A DNA stretch of 64,000 bases from an uncultured Paracoccaceae bacterium (GCA_947503965.1 CANNFU010000004.1:248001-312000), one strand, 5' to 3'. Shown: positions 53,389 through 63,822, numbered from the stretch's first letter. The notes: generated by a model not told the origin, from the sequence alone. A program made the numbers and translations.

Positions 53389-54543
53389 ATGATGAAACGG
53401 CCTGACTTTGCCCACCTGCTATCCCTTGTCCCACAGGCCCCGGGCTGGCAGATCGACTGGCCTGCCATCTGGGGGCTCTGGCCAGAGTTCACCGCCCTCG
53501 ACACCTGCCCGCAGGACCCGATCCACCATGCTGAAGGCGATGCAGGCACCCACACCCGCATGGTTGTCGAGGCACTGGTGACCCAACCCGACTGGCGCGC
53601 CCTGCCGGATCCAGACCGCAGCATGTTGTTCTGGGCGGCCTGTCTGCATGACATCGGCAAGCCGGGCACAACCAAACACGAACAGGACGGCCGGATCACT
53701 TCGCGCGGACATTCACGTCTGGGGGCCTCCATCGCACGCGGGATCTTGCGAGAGGCACAGGTGGATTTCCATTGGCGCGAGGCGGTCTGCGGGATCATCG
53801 CCAAGCACCAACTGCCCTTCTGGCTGATCGAACGGCCCACACCGGAACGGCTCGCCATCGCGACGTCGCTGATCTGTCGGCCCGACCTCTTGTGCCTGCA
53901 CGCGCGTGCGGATGCGCTTGGGCGTATTTGCGATGACCAGCAGGCGGTGCTGGACAACGTGGCACTGGCGCAGACCTGCTTTGCCGAGGCCGGGTGCCCC
54001 ACAGGCCCCTTCCCGTTCGCAAATACCGAAAGCCGCCTTGCCTTTCTGGAACGCGACGAACGGGACCCGCATTATGCCGCGCAAGAGGATTTCCGCTGCA
54101 CCGCCCATGTCATGTCCGCCCTGCCCGGCACCGGTAAGGACACATGGATCGCCGCCAATCTGCCCGACCTGCCAGCTGTCAGCCTCGACGCCATCCGCGC
54201 CGCGACAGGCACCGCCCCCACCGACAATCAGGGCACGGTCATTCAGGCCGCCTATGAACAGGCGCGCGTGCATCTGCGGGTGGGGCAGGATTTCGTCTGG
54301 AACGCCACCAACATCACCGCCCAGACCCGGGCCAAGGTGCTGCGGCTCCTGCGCGACTACAGCGCACGCATTCACATTGTGTATCTTGAGATTCCGCCTG
54401 ATCAGCTGTTTCGGCAAAACAACCACCGCTCCGGTAGCGTGCCTGCACATGTGATAACTGATCTGGGCCGCAAACTCGAACCTCCGACCACGCTTGAAGG
54501 GCATCAGATCAGCTATCATGTCCCGACGATGACAGTACCATAA
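53389..54543 (+). CDS. HD-Pnk: HD-domain phosphoesterase fused to polynucleotide 5'-kinase
   Basis: 384 residues. N-terminal HD phosphohydrolase (about 1-190): HHAEGDAGTHTRMVVEAL, CLHDIGKPGTTKH with the HD pair at 87-88, RGHSRLGASI, and a later HARADALGR. C-terminal P-loop kinase (about 240-384): SALPGTGKDTWI, VSLDAIR, WNATNITAQTRAKVL and YLEIPPDQL, as in T4 Pnkp. The same architecture in Runella (HD-Pnk) removes 2',3'-cyclic or 3'-phosphates and phosphorylates 5'-OH ends. AAAGGGG ribosome site. Acts with the ligase encoded just upstream. Confidence 0.9.
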   Translation: MMKRPDFAHLLSLVPQAPGWQIDWPAIWGLWPEFTALDTCPQDPIHHAEGDAGTHTRMVVEALVTQPDWRALPDPDRSMLFWAACLHDIGKPGTTKHEQDGRITSRGHSRLGASIARGILREAQVDFHWREAVCGIIAKHQLPFWLIERPTPERLAIATSLICRPDLLCLHARADALGRICDDQQAVLDNVALAQTCFAEAGCPTGPFPFANTESRLAFLERDERDPHYAAQEDFRCTAHVMSALPGTGKDTWIAANLPDLPAVSLDAIRAATGTAPTDNQGTVIQAAYEQARVHLRVGQDFVWNATNITAQTRAKVLRLLRDYSARIHIVYLEIPPDQLFRQNNHRSGSVPAHVITDLGRKLEPPTTLEGHQISYHVPTMTVP

Positions 54544-54662
54544 TGGCACATCCGCAGGGGTGCGACGCAAATGCCACCCCTGCGGCGCTGACTGCAAATT
54601 AAATGAAGAAATGCGCGGAAACCTCTGCTAATGTGACAAAAAACAAAAGCAGAGCAGGCAAA

Positions 54663-55358
54663 ATGAACAAAACACTGATGGCCGATGACCTTCGCGAGAA
54701 GATCATCGCAAACCCCGATGTCCTTTTGGAAGACCACGACGTAATGCGCGCCCTTGTAGGGGCCAAGGACGATGCGATGGGCGGCAATATTGTCGATCTG
54801 CGCGGCGTCGCGATGGAGCGGCTTGAGGCGCGGTTCGACAGGCTCGAAGATACCCACCGCAATGTGATCGCTGCCGCCTATGACAACCTGGCCGGCACAA
54901 ATCAGGTGCATCGCGCGATCCTGCGGATGATGGATGCGCAGACATTCGATCAATTCCTGACCGATCTGACCGGAGATGTCGCCGATATCCTGCGTGTCGA
55001 TGCGATCCGGCTGGTGCTGGAAAGCAGCGATCCGGATGCCGCAGACGAAATGCGCCCGACGGTCGCCGTGATGCCCGAGGATTTCATCGAAGGCTACATC
55101 ACGCTTGGCCGCAACATGCCCGCCCGTCAGATCACATTGCGTGAATTCCACAAGGTCGGCGGCAGCCTTTATGGCGACCGCGCCGAATATATTCAGTCCG
55201 AGGCCTGCCTGCGACTTGATCTTGGCCCGAACCGCCTGCCCGGCCTGCTGGTCATGGGCAGCGAAGACCCGCATCAGTTTACCCCGCAGCAGGGCACCGA
55301 CCTGCTCAGCTTCTTCGCAGGTGTTTTTGAACGCACGATGCGGCGCTGGCTGGGATGA
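54663..55358 (+). CDS. DUF484 family (GAF-like) protein
   Basis: 231 residues. Helical N-terminus (DLREKIIANPDVLLEDHDVM), coiled segment, then a GAF-like domain ending GLLVMGSEDPHQFTPQQGTD, LLSFFAGVFERTMRRWL. DUF484 genes are almost always next to xerC in proteobacteria; function unknown. Start at MNKTLMADD; the frame reaches back to 54603 without support. Stop overlaps the xerC start (ATGA). Confidence 0.9.
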   Translation: MNKTLMADDLREKIIANPDVLLEDHDVMRALVGAKDDAMGGNIVDLRGVAMERLEARFDRLEDTHRNVIAAAYDNLAGTNQVHRAILRMMDAQTFDQFLTDLTGDVADILRVDAIRLVLESSDPDAADEMRPTVAVMPEDFIEGYITLGRNMPARQITLREFHKVGGSLYGDRAEYIQSEACLRLDLGPNRLPGLLVMGSEDPHQFTPQQGTDLLSFFAGVFERTMRRWLG

Positions 55359-56269
55359 TATCGGCAGCGCTCAGCGATGCGCTGGCCAAGTGGCTTGATC
55401 ATGAACGGGCGCTGGCCGGAGCGGCCGAGAACACGCTGAAGGCCTATCAAACGGACGTGCTGGGCTTTCTGGCGTTCATGACGCAGCACAATGGCGAGGC
55501 GCAGGGGCTTGCCCCCATCGCAAAGGTCACCGTGCGCGATATGCGGTCATGGATGGCACATGAGCGCGGGCGCGGCGTTGGTGCGCGGTCACTTGCCCGG
55601 TCCCTGTCCGCTGTCAAATCCTTCTATCGCTGGCTGTCCGAGCGCGAAGATTTTGAACCCACCGCCGTCCTGTCCACCCGCGCCCCCAAGTTCCAGCGTA
55701 AGCTGCCCCGCCCATTGGCCGAAGATGCGGCCACTGCCATGATCGAAACGGTGGAACTGCAATCACGAGAGCCATGGGTCGCCGCCCGCGACAGCGCGGT
55801 TGTGACCCTGCTCTATGGCTGCGGCTTGCGGATATCCGAGGCGCTTGGCCTGACCGCCAGTGACGCCCCCCTGCCAGACGTCCTGCGGATCACCGGCAAA
55901 GGCGGCAAGGAACGGATCGTGCCGGTCATCGACGTGGCACGCGATGCGGTGGGCACCTATCTGCAGCTCTGCCCCTATCAAATCGAACCGGATCAGCCGC
56001 TTTTCCGTGCGATCCGCGGCGGTCCACTTGCGCCCCGCGCGATCCAGAAGGCGATGGAACAGTCGCGCATGCAACTGGGCCTGCCCGCCACGGCGACACC
56101 TCATGCCATGCGCCATTCCTTCGCGACCCATCTGCTGGCCGCCGGGGGGGACCTGCGGGCGATCCAGGAACTGCTGGGCCATGCCTCTCTTTCGACGACA
56201 CAAGCCTATACCGCCGTCGATGCCGCACGCCTGATGGAGGTTTATGACAAGGCCCATCCCAAGGCGTGA
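55355..56269 (+). CDS. xerC: Tyrosine recombinase XerC
   Basis: 304 residues. SAM-like core-binding N-terminus, then the catalytic domain with Arg in YGCGLRISEALGL, Lys in TGKGGKERIVP, His-x-x-Arg in PHAMRHSFATHLL, His in LLGHASLSTTQ, and Tyr in AYTAVD. Resolves chromosome dimers at dif together with XerD. Co-transcribed with the DUF484 gene, the canonical arrangement. Confidence 0.95.
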   Translation: MISAALSDALAKWLDHERALAGAAENTLKAYQTDVLGFLAFMTQHNGEAQGLAPIAKVTVRDMRSWMAHERGRGVGARSLARSLSAVKSFYRWLSEREDFEPTAVLSTRAPKFQRKLPRPLAEDAATAMIETVELQSREPWVAARDSAVVTLLYGCGLRISEALGLTASDAPLPDVLRITGKGGKERIVPVIDVARDAVGTYLQLCPYQIEPDQPLFRAIRGGPLAPRAIQKAMEQSRMQLGLPATATPHAMRHSFATHLLAAGGDLRAIQELLGHASLSTTQAYTAVDAARLMEVYDKAHPKA

Positions 56270-56310
56270 TCCGCCATAAAACGGCCCTGTTTTACGGACA
56301 AACAGCCGCA

Positions 56311-57066
56311 ATGCAGAATTCCCCGACCACCATTGCCCCCGATCCCATTTTCGATCATGAAACTCCGATGACACTTCGTGCCAAAGCTCTTTTCGTTCAC
56401 CTGCTCACTGCCAGCGGTGCCGTCTTTGCCATGCTGGCCATGCTCGCCGCGGTCGAGGAAAAGTGGAGCCTGATGTTCCTCTGGCTCGTCGTGGCCTTTG
56501 CCGTTGACGGGATCGACGGACCACTGGCGCGCAAGTACGATGTCAAGACCAACTCACCTGCGTTCGATGGGGTGCTGCTGGACCTGATCATCGATTATCT
56601 GACTTATGTGTTCGTGCCAGCCTATGCGTTGTTTAAATCGGGGTTGCTGCCGGGTTGGACGGGATGGTTCGCAATCATCATCATCACCTTTATGTCGGCC
56701 ATGTATTTTGCCGATACGCGTATGAAGACAAAGGATAATTCCTTTTCCGGCTTTCCAGGGTGCTGGAACATGCTGGTGCTGGTAATCTTTGCGCTGCAGC
56801 CGAATTTCTGGGTGTCATTGTTCCTTGTGGGGACGCTTGCAGTGGCCATGTTCCTGCCTTTGAAATTCGTGCATCCAGTGCGGACCGAACGGTGGCGCGT
56901 TGTCACCCTGCCCATGGCGCTGGCGTGGACGGGTTTTGCCGGCTGGGCCGCTTGGGTGGATTTCTACCCCAACAGCTGGGCGCATTGGGGGCTGGTCGTG
57001 ACATCTGTTTACCTGCTTGTCGCTGGCGTGGCGCAGCAGATCATTCCAGCGAAAAGCACTGTTTAG
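56311..57066 (+). CDS. pcs: Phosphatidylcholine synthase (CDP-alcohol phosphatidyltransferase)
   Basis: About 251 residues, eight hydrophobic helices. The CDP-alcohol phosphotransferase signature appears as VDGIDGPLARKYDV, then FDGVLLDLIID. Length and variant spacing fit Pcs, which joins choline to CDP-diacylglycerol, a hallmark of host- or eukaryote-associated alphaproteobacteria. Three starts are possible (56266 GTG overlapping xerC, 56311, 56368); the middle one is a compromise. Confidence 0.88.
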   Translation: MQNSPTTIAPDPIFDHETPMTLRAKALFVHLLTASGAVFAMLAMLAAVEEKWSLMFLWLVVAFAVDGIDGPLARKYDVKTNSPAFDGVLLDLIIDYLTYVFVPAYALFKSGLLPGWTGWFAIIIITFMSAMYFADTRMKTKDNSFSGFPGCWNMLVLVIFALQPNFWVSLFLVGTLAVAMFLPLKFVHPVRTERWRVVTLPMALAWTGFAGWAAWVDFYPNSWAHWGLVVTSVYLLVAGVAQQIIPAKSTV

Positions 57067-57114
57067 AGCACCGTTCGGAAAACCTGCACGACGCTGACCA
57101 GCCTCCCGCCCGGT

Positions 57115-57180
57115 GGGCAGCGCCCGAGCGCCCCCATGGGCGGGCGCTTTCAGCGCGGCGCCCGCGGTCGGGCACTGCCC
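57115..57180. repeat. Palindromic element, copy 3
   Basis: Outer arms GGGCAGCGCCCGA and TCGGGCACTGCCC pair with one mismatch. Inner stem GCGCCC/GGGCGC (57128-57147) encloses CCCATGGGC. It lies between pcs and the convergent ogt. Shares outer arms and the CCCCATGGG core with copy 1. Confidence 0.7.
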
Positions 57181-57222
57181 TCAGCGTAACAGCACGGCGC
57201 GACCAACTTACTGGACGATGCG

Positions 57223-57675
57223 CTAGATCAAAAGACCAGCAGCTCCCTCCAACCGCAGTAAAGTCACCTTCGCCTCTATCCCGCCCGCGCCCGAATAGCC
57301 GCCGAGACCATTCGCGGCGAGCACCCGGTGACACGGGATCAAGACGGCAATCGGATTCGCCCCACAGGCCTGCCCGATGGCCTGCGCCGAAACCCCAAGA
57401 TCAACGGCCAAATCACCGTAGGTGCGGGTTTCGCCATAGGGAATGGCGCAAAGGGCGGCGTAAAAATCCTGTTGAAACGCGCTGCCCCGTGGGGCCAGAG
57501 GCAGCGTAAAATCCTGCCGCTCTCCTGCGAAATACGCTGTCAGTTCATTTACAAACTGCGCGGCCAACGGGCCTTCGGTCAGATTACCGCCGCGCCCCCA
57601 AATCAACCGGGTGATCGCCTGCCCGTCACTATCGGCACTCAGCATACCGACCGGCGTTTGAACCACCGCACTCAT
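57223..57675 (-). CDS. ogt: Methylated-DNA--protein-cysteine methyltransferase
   Basis: 150 residues. Suicidal repair of O6-alkylguanine. Active-site motif IPCHRVLAANGLGGYSG with the acceptor Cys, preceded by GQACGANPIAVL and the helix-turn-helix region IPYGETRTYGDLA. Lacks the Ada N-terminal domain, so it is the constitutive type. Its start overlaps the stop of the DUF3253 gene. Confidence 0.95.
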   Translation of the reverse strand: MSAVVQTPVGMLSADSDGQAITRLIWGRGGNLTEGPLAAQFVNELTAYFAGERQDFTLPLAPRGSAFQQDFYAALCAIPYGETRTYGDLAVDLGVSAQAIGQACGANPIAVLIPCHRVLAANGLGGYSGAGGIEAKVTLLRLEGAAGLLI

Positions 57676-57905
57676 ACGCGACCCAACCGGATGGGACCAC
57701 GGGCCGTGACTGGATCAACAGGGTTGCCCTTTTGTGTCGCAGTAATCTCTGGCATATCCGCCGCCACTTCCCGTACCAGCGGCATCAGTGGCCGCCAATC
57801 CTCTGCCAGATCCCGCGCCACCTCTGACGGGCAAAACGTCGTTCCCGGACGCAACCGCGCGGCGCGATCTCGCATAGCCATCGCGACCACAGCCCGATCC
57901 ATCAA
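57672..57905 (-). CDS. DUF3253 family small protein
   Basis: 77 residues. A single winged-helix-like domain: VVAMAMRDRAARLRPGTTFC, PSEVARDLAEDWRPLMPLV, then ITATQKGNPVDPVTARGPIR. The DUF3253 family is often found near nucleic-acid or redox genes; function unknown. Overlaps both neighbours (ogt and thioesterase), forming a compact operon. Confidence 0.87.
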   Translation of the reverse strand: MMDRAVVAMAMRDRAARLRPGTTFCPSEVARDLAEDWRPLMPLVREVAADMPEITATQKGNPVDPVTARGPIRLGRV

Positions 57906-58342
57906 CCGGTCATGCCGCGCACGGCCATCATCGTCGCGGTGATGGTGGCAACAACTGTTTCGCGCGCACCGTCCACGGCAACGGCGCGCCCTTCGGTAAA
58001 GGTCAGCGTGCGCCCCGATTTGACGACATTGCCCTCAAACCGGAACCGTGCGCCCTTGGCCGGGGCCATGAAGTTGCATTTGAACTCAACCGTCAGCACC
58101 TCGGCCCCGGCCTCCATCAGTGTGAAAGCGGCAAAGCCACAGGCGCTGTCCATGCCGGATGTGATCACCCCGGCGTGCATAAACCCGTGGTGCTGGCCGA
58201 AATCCGCATTGAACGGCATCTCCAGCACCACGCGCCCCGGAACAACGTCCGCCACCGTAATCCCCATCGCCGACATGGCGCCCTGCCTGGCAAAATCGGC
58301 CCGCATCCGGGCCACGGCATCTGGATTGCGAAACTCTGTCAT
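57902..58342 (-). CDS. PaaI-type hotdog thioesterase
   Basis: 146 residues. Hotdog fold with the catalytic segment QHHGFMHAGVITSGMDSACG and a C-terminal beta strand TLTFTEGRAVAV. Hydrolyses acyl-CoA or phenylacetyl-CoA-type thioesters; substrate not determined. Start at 58342 removes a non-conserved 10-residue extension. First gene of the three-gene minus-strand operon with DUF3253 and ogt. Confidence 0.88.
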   Translation of the reverse strand: MTEFRNPDAVARMRADFARQGAMSAMGITVADVVPGRVVLEMPFNADFGQHHGFMHAGVITSGMDSACGFAAFTLMEAGAEVLTVEFKCNFMAPAKGARFRFEGNVVKSGRTLTFTEGRAVAVDGARETVVATITATMMAVRGMTG

Positions 58343-58455
58343 CTCGGATCTTCCCATCAAACTCCTGCGCAACCTAGACTGACGGGGTGATGGCCGCCAA
58401 GCCCCTTGGTTTTCGCCAGCCCACCCCCTAGATCATAGGGCAGGAGCCTTGCCAC

Positions 58456-59457
58456 ATGTATCATTTCTCACTGCTCGACCTGTCGTCCATCCCTGAAGGC
58501 CACACCGCCGCTGATGCGCTTGCCAATTCCGTTCAGCTGGCACGCGCGGCAGAAGCCCAAGGATATCACCGCTACTGGCTGGCTGAGCATCACAACATGC
58601 CCGGCATCGCCAGCGCTGCCACGGCGGTGGTGATCGGCCATGTGGCCGCGGCGACGAAAACCATGCGGATCGGCGCCGGTGGCATCATGCTGCCCAATCA
58701 CGCCCCGCTGGTCGTGGCCGAACAATTCGGCACGCTGGCCACGCTTTATCCTGACCGGATTGATCTTGGCCTTGGCCGTGCGCCCGGTACTGATATGGCG
58801 ACAGCCCGCGCGCTGCGGCGGCATATGGCGCCCGAGGACAGCTTTCCACAGGATGTGACCGAATTGCTTGGCTATTTCGGTGATGCGCCGGGCCGTTTTC
58901 AGGCCATTCCGGGGCAAGGCACACATGTTCCCGTGTGGATCCTCGGCTCCAGCCTTTACGGCGCACAATTGGCAGCCCAACTGGGCCTGCCCTACGCCTT
59001 TGCTTCGCATTTCGCCCCGGCTGCATTGGAAGAGGCAATTGCGATCTATCGCCACCGCTTCCAGCCTTCACAATGGCTGGCGCAACCCTATGTCATGATG
59101 GCAGCAGGTGTGTGCGCGGCAGACACGGATGACGAAGCCACCCATTTGCGGACCTCACAACAACTGGCATTCGCACGGTTGCGCACAGGCAAGTCCGGCA
59201 AACTGCCAAAGCCCACACATGACCTTTCGCAGGAGGTTCCACCGCAGGACCTCGCGCAGGTCAATGCCGCGCTCAGTTGCTCGGCCACCGGCAGACCAGA
59301 CACCGTCAGATCGCAGTTGAAATCGCTTCTGGACACCTACCAACCGGATGAGTTGATCATCACTGGCATGATCCATGACAGCAAAGCACGACTGCGCTCG
59401 TTCGAGATTGCAGCGGATATTTTGACAGGGCTGCAAACACAGTCAGCCGCTGCTTGA
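58456..59457 (+). CDS. Luciferase-like (LLM class) flavin-dependent oxidoreductase
   Basis: 333 residues, TIM-barrel. LLM family signature: [53 protein letters not shown], then a C-terminal barrel half ([20 protein letters not shown]). MsnO8-type subgroup. Uses reduced flavin to oxygenate an unknown substrate. Stand-alone, divergent from the thioesterase operon. Confidence 0.93.
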   Translation: MYHFSLLDLSSIPEGHTAADALANSVQLARAAEAQGYHRYWLAEHHNMPGIASAATAVVIGHVAAATKTMRIGAGGIMLPNHAPLVVAEQFGTLATLYPDRIDLGLGRAPGTDMATARALRRHMAPEDSFPQDVTELLGYFGDAPGRFQAIPGQGTHVPVWILGSSLYGAQLAAQLGLPYAFASHFAPAALEEAIAIYRHRFQPSQWLAQPYVMMAAGVCAADTDDEATHLRTSQQLAFARLRTGKSGKLPKPTHDLSQEVPPQDLAQVNAALSCSATGRPDTVRSQLKSLLDTYQPDELIITGMIHDSKARLRSFEIAADILTGLQTQSAAA

Positions 59458-59489
59458 GGGCGACCCGGGACACGCCCGGGCCGCATCGC

Positions 59490-62411
59490 TCAGCTCAACG
59501 CTTCATCACATCGCGCACATACGCCCGCATGGGTATGCGTGCCCACATCCGGCAGGATCTTCCAGCAGCGCTGGCATTTCTCGCCGTCCGCGCGGGCAAA
59601 GACAACGGCCACATCCGCTACGTCATCCAGCCGGAATACATCCGCTGGTGCCGCGTCGGTAGACACTGTGATGTCGGACGTGATGCACAGATCATCAAAA
59701 CTGACGGTCTGCAGCACCGCAGCCGCATCCGGTGTCACATAAACGGTCGGAGCCGCCTCAAGCGACGCACCGATGACTTTATTGGTCCGCTCCACTTCCA
59801 AGGCACCTGTCACAACCCGGCGCACCTTGCGCACGGTGGCCCATTTTGCCGCCAGTGCCACGTCATGCCAATCCGCTGGCGTCTCTGCGAAGTCCTCCAA
59901 ATGGATAGAGCTGTCATCGCCCGGGAACCGTTCCAACCAGACCTCTTCCATGGTGAAAGTAAGCATGGGCGCTAACCATTTCGTCAACCGATGGAACAGA
60001 ATATCCAGCACCGTCCGGGCTGCCTTGCGCCGGGGCGTATCGCCATCGCAATAGAGCGCATCCTTGCGGATATCGAAGTAGAAGGCCGACAGGTCTACCG
60101 TGGCAAAGGTAAAGATCGCCTGGAATACGCCCTGGAAATCATACTTGGCGTAGCCTTCCCGCACGACCTGATCCAACTCTGCCAACCGATGCAGCACCCA
60201 GCGTTCCAGTTCAGGCATCTCTGCCGGTTTGACCCTGTCTGCCTCGCTGAAATCTGCCAGCGACCCCAGCATGAACCGCAGCGTGTTGCGCAACCTACGA
60301 TAGCTGTCCGCCACCCCTTTCAGGATCTCATCCCCGATCCGGTGGTCGTGCTTGTAGTCGGTCGTCGCGACCCAAAGGCGCAGGATATCGGCCCCATATT
60401 GCTGCACGACCTGTTCCGGCACGATGGTATTACCGAGCGATTTCGACATCTTCTCGCCCTTGGCATCCAACGTGAAGGCATGGGTCACAACGGCCCGATA
60501 GGGCGCATGACCGATCGTACCGCAAGCCTGCAACATCGAGGAATGGAACCAACCACGATGCTGGTCGGTGCCTTCCAGATAGACATCGGCCATGCCGTCC
60601 TCCGACCCGTCTTCGCGGTCGCGCAGCACGAAAGCATGGGTCGAGCCGCTGTCGAACCACACATCCAGAATGTCGAACACCTGATCGTAATCGTCGTGGT
60701 TCACATCGTTGCCGAGGAACCGGGCCTTGGCCCCGTCCTTGTACCAGGCATCCGCGCCTTCCTCTTCGAACGCGGCGAGGATGCGGGCATTCACGGCGGC
60801 GTTGCGCAGCAGGTAATCATCGTCGGTCGGCTGCGCCCCTTTCTTGACGAAACAGGTCAGCGGCACGCCCCAGGCACGCTGGCGGGACAAGACCCAATCC
60901 GGCCGCGCCTCGATCATGGAATAGAGGCGATTGCGGCCCGTCTTGGGCGTCCAGGTCACCAATTCGTCGATGGACCGCAACGCCCGTTCGCGGATCGTGG
61001 TGCCATAAGTATCCTGACCGTCACCAACTGGCTTATCCACGGCCGCAAACCATTGCGGCGTATTGCGGTAGATGACCGGCGCTTTGGAGCGCCACGAGTG
61101 TGGATAGCTGTGCTTGATCACACCGCGTGCGAACAGACCGTCAACCTCAGCCAGTTTGGCGATGACCGCGGTGTTGGCATCACCCTCCCAAGGATTGGTC
61201 TTATTCTTCTTGTTCGGCTTGTCGCGCATGATCTTCGTGCCGCCGAAAAACGGCAGGTCAGGGCGGAAAGACCCGTCTTCCAGCACGTTATAGCTGATCA
61301 CCTGCTGCAACATGCCCAGATCGCGATAGAGTTCAAATTCCTCCATGCCGTGGGATGGGGCACAGTGAACAAAGCCCGTGCCCTCATCATCCGTGACAAA
61401 GTCAGCGGCGCGGAAATCACGCGGATCATCCCATTCGCCATCGCTTCCATCAGCACCCGCTAAGGGGTGTGACAATGACGTGCCTGACAGATCGCCCGCG
61501 TCACTTACCCGGCTAAACTGTTCAACGCGCGCCTTGCCAAAGACACCCTCTGCCAGCTTGTCAGCCAGTACATAGCGTTCGCCTTTGCGCACCCAGTTGT
61601 CTTCCGGCGCATCCGTGACTTCATAAACACCGTAGGAGATGTCGTTGGAATAAACGACCGCCTTATTGGAGGGCATCGTCCATGGGGTCGTTGTCCAGAT
61701 TACAACCGATGCGTCTTTGATAGCGTCGTTTGAGGTCTCTCGCACTGGAAACTTCACCCAAACGGTAAAGCTCTCCTTATCCGCATACTCCACCTCCGCC
61801 TCGGCCAGTGCCGTCTTCTCGACCGGTGACCACATCACGGGCTTTGACCCCTGATAGAGCGTCCCGTTCATCAGGAATTTCTGGAATTCCTCGGCGATTA
61901 CCCGTTCGGCATGAAAATTCATCGTCAGATACGGATCGTCCCAGTTGCCGGTTACACCCAGACGCTTGAATTCCTTGCGCTGGATATCGACCCAGCCTTC
62001 GGCGAACTTGCGGCATTCCTGCCGGAAATCGACGACATTCACGTCATCCTTGTTGCGGCCTTTGGCGCGGTACTGTTCCTCGATCTTCCATTCGATGGGC
62101 AGACCGTGACAATCCCAGCCCGGCACATAGCGGGCATCGCGGCCCATCATCTGCTGGGACCGGACAACCATATCCTTGAGGATCTTGTTCAGCGCGTGAC
62201 CGATATGCAGATGGCCGTTGGCATAAGGCGGGCCGTCATGCAGGGTGAACGGTTTGCGGCCTGCCGCCTTCTCGCGCAGCTTCTCATAAACCCCGATCTG
62301 CGCCCAGCGGGCCAGCCAGTCGGGTTCACGTTTCGGCAATCCGGCCCGCATCGGGAAATCCGTGCGCGGCAGGTTCAGGGTGTCTTTATAGTCGGTGGTT
62401 TCGGCGCACAT
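59490..62411 (-). CDS. ileS: Isoleucine--tRNA ligase
   Basis: 973 residues, class Ia synthetase. HIGH motif in [14 protein letters not shown]1 editing domain ([17 protein letters not shown]), KMSKS in [13 protein letters not shown], tRNA-binding alpha-helical domain, and a C-terminal zinc site CQRCWK ... CARC. Start at the conserved [21 protein letters not shown] bulged 13-bp hairpin lies about 70-100 bases upstream of the start. Confidence 0.97.
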   Translation of the reverse strand: MCAETTDYKDTLNLPRTDFPMRAGLPKREPDWLARWAQIGVYEKLREKAAGRKPFTLHDGPPYANGHLHIGHALNKILKDMVVRSQQMMGRDARYVPGWDCHGLPIEWKIEEQYRAKGRNKDDVNVVDFRQECRKFAEGWVDIQRKEFKRLGVTGNWDDPYLTMNFHAERVIAEEFQKFLMNGTLYQGSKPVMWSPVEKTALAEAEVEYADKESFTVWVKFPVRETSNDAIKDASVVIWTTTPWTMPSNKAVVYSNDISYGVYEVTDAPEDNWVRKGERYVLADKLAEGVFGKARVEQFSRVSDAGDLSGTSLSHPLAGADGSDGEWDDPRDFRAADFVTDDEGTGFVHCAPSHGMEEFELYRDLGMLQQVISYNVLEDGSFRPDLPFFGGTKIMRDKPNKKNKTNPWEGDANTAVIAKLAEVDGLFARGVIKHSYPHSWRSKAPVIYRNTPQWFAAVDKPVGDGQDTYGTTIRERALRSIDELVTWTPKTGRNRLYSMIEARPDWVLSRQRAWGVPLTCFVKKGAQPTDDDYLLRNAAVNARILAAFEEEGADAWYKDGAKARFLGNDVNHDDYDQVFDILDVWFDSGSTHAFVLRDREDGSEDGMADVYLEGTDQHRGWFHSSMLQACGTIGHAPYRAVVTHAFTLDAKGEKMSKSLGNTIVPEQVVQQYGADILRLWVATTDYKHDHRIGDEILKGVADSYRRLRNTLRFMLGSLADFSEADRVKPAEMPELERWVLHRLAELDQVVREGYAKYDFQGVFQAIFTFATVDLSAFYFDIRKDALYCDGDTPRRKAARTVLDILFHRLTKWLAPMLTFTMEEVWLERFPGDDSSIHLEDFAETPADWHDVALAAKWATVRKVRRVVTGALEVERTNKVIGASLEAAPTVYVTPDAAAVLQTVSFDDLCITSDITVSTDAAPADVFRLDDVADVAVVFARADGEKCQRCWKILPDVGTHTHAGVCARCDEALS

Positions 62412-62480
62412 CGGGGGCGTCCTTCAAACAGTCATTTCGGAATAGGTACGAGGAGCGGTGCGCACACGCAGACACCTTTT

Positions 62481-62512
62481 CCCGGCAGGTTTGATGGTCT
62501 CAAACCGCCGGG
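62481..62512. promoter_or_regulatory. Inverted repeat upstream of ileS
   Basis: Arms CCCGGC(A)GGTTTGA and TCAAACCGCCGGG around TGGTC, with one bulged A, in the 238-base gap between ileS (minus) and the FAD monooxygenase (plus). No T-run on either side argues against an intrinsic terminator. It could be an ileS leader stem or an operator for either gene. Confidence 0.4.
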
Positions 62513-62649
62513 CAAATAATGCTTATGATCATCTGCCGCAACATGAGGGGGCTTATAGGCAGGGACGCGAGCCGGGTAAAGGGACGCATTGCACCCCGCC
62601 TGCGATTTGACTAGCCAAGGCACGTGGGGCAGGCAAGACAGGTTCACCA

Positions 62650-63822
62650 GTGCGAAAATCCAAAAACATCGCCGTCGCAGGTGCGGGTATCGGCGGGCTG
62701 ACCGTTGCGGCCCTGCTGGCTGATCAGGGGCATCGGATCAGCGTGTTTGACCAGTTCGACAGCCCCAAACCTGTGGGCTCAGGCCTTGTGATCCAGCCGG
62801 TCGGACAGGCGGTGCTGGACCAGATCGGCGCAGGCGACAGGGCACGCGCATTGGGCAATCCTATCCAGCGGATGCTGGGGCATGAAACAGATCATGGCCG
62901 CAAGGTTCTAAACGTGTGGTACGACCGGCGCACCGATGGTCGCCATGGTCTTGGTATTCACCGGGCAGGCCTGTTTGACGCGATCTACGGCGCCGCCATA
63001 CGCCGCGATATTACCATCCACCCCGGTAGTCGTGTGACCGGGCGGAACGGGCAATCGCTCACCCTGGAAAACGGCGAGACCCCCGGCCCCTTCGATCTGA
63101 TCATCGACGCCGCTGGCGCACAATCGCCGTTGTCACCGCTCAAATCCCGCCCGCTGCCTTATGGCGCGATCTGGGGCACGGTTGATTGGCCCAAGACTGA
63201 CCTCCCCCGCAGCCAGCTGACGCAGGCCTATCGCCGTGCCGACCGCATGATCGGTGCGCTGCCCATCGGGACATTGCCGGGCGAGGACACGCAAAAGGCC
63301 GCGATCTTCTGGTCCCTGCCCCGCGACGCGCATGCCGCGTGGGAAAGCGCAGGTCTGGACGCATGGAAAGACGAAGCGACCACCCTCTGGCCCGCCTTCG
63401 CGCCCTTTGCCGAACAGATCACTACCCCGGATCAGATGACGATGGCGCGTTACAGCCATGGGACGCTGCGCAAGCCGTGGTCACCGGGGCTTGCGCATAT
63501 CGGTGATGCGGCACACCGGGCGAGCCCGCAACTGGGGCAAGGGGCAAATATGGCTTTGCTGGATGCCATGGCGCTGGCGGAAGCACTGGACCGGGCCGAG
63601 GGAGATGCGGCCCTCGCACTTTACGCCAAAGCACGGCGCTGGCATGTGATGGTCTATCAGGTGATGAGCGCGGTCTTCACCCCGCAATACCAATCCGACA
63701 GCCGGTGGCTGCTCCTGTTGCGCGACCGTATCCTGTTTCCGCTGTCACAGGTACCACCGGGGCCAAAACTGCTGACCGCCATTGTCTGCGGGACAATGCT
63801 GCCGCCTGCGGGGCGGCTTTAG
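62650..63822 (+). CDS. FAD-dependent monooxygenase
   Basis: 390 residues. N-terminal FAD dinucleotide fold IAVAGAGIGGLTVAALLADQ, mid-protein DLIIDAAGAQSPL, and the FAD-ribityl motif HIGDAAHRASPQLGQGANMA typical of group A flavoprotein hydroxylases. Substrate unknown; no pathway genes are adjacent. GTG start. Its stop overlaps the convergent oxidoreductase by four bases. Confidence 0.9.
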   Translation: MRKSKNIAVAGAGIGGLTVAALLADQGHRISVFDQFDSPKPVGSGLVIQPVGQAVLDQIGAGDRARALGNPIQRMLGHETDHGRKVLNVWYDRRTDGRHGLGIHRAGLFDAIYGAAIRRDITIHPGSRVTGRNGQSLTLENGETPGPFDLIIDAAGAQSPLSPLKSRPLPYGAIWGTVDWPKTDLPRSQLTQAYRRADRMIGALPIGTLPGEDTQKAAIFWSLPRDAHAAWESAGLDAWKDEATTLWPAFAPFAEQITTPDQMTMARYSHGTLRKPWSPGLAHIGDAAHRASPQLGQGANMALLDAMALAEALDRAEGDAALALYAKARRWHVMVYQVMSAVFTPQYQSDSRWLLLLRDRILFPLSQVPPGPKLLTAIVCGTMLPPAGRL

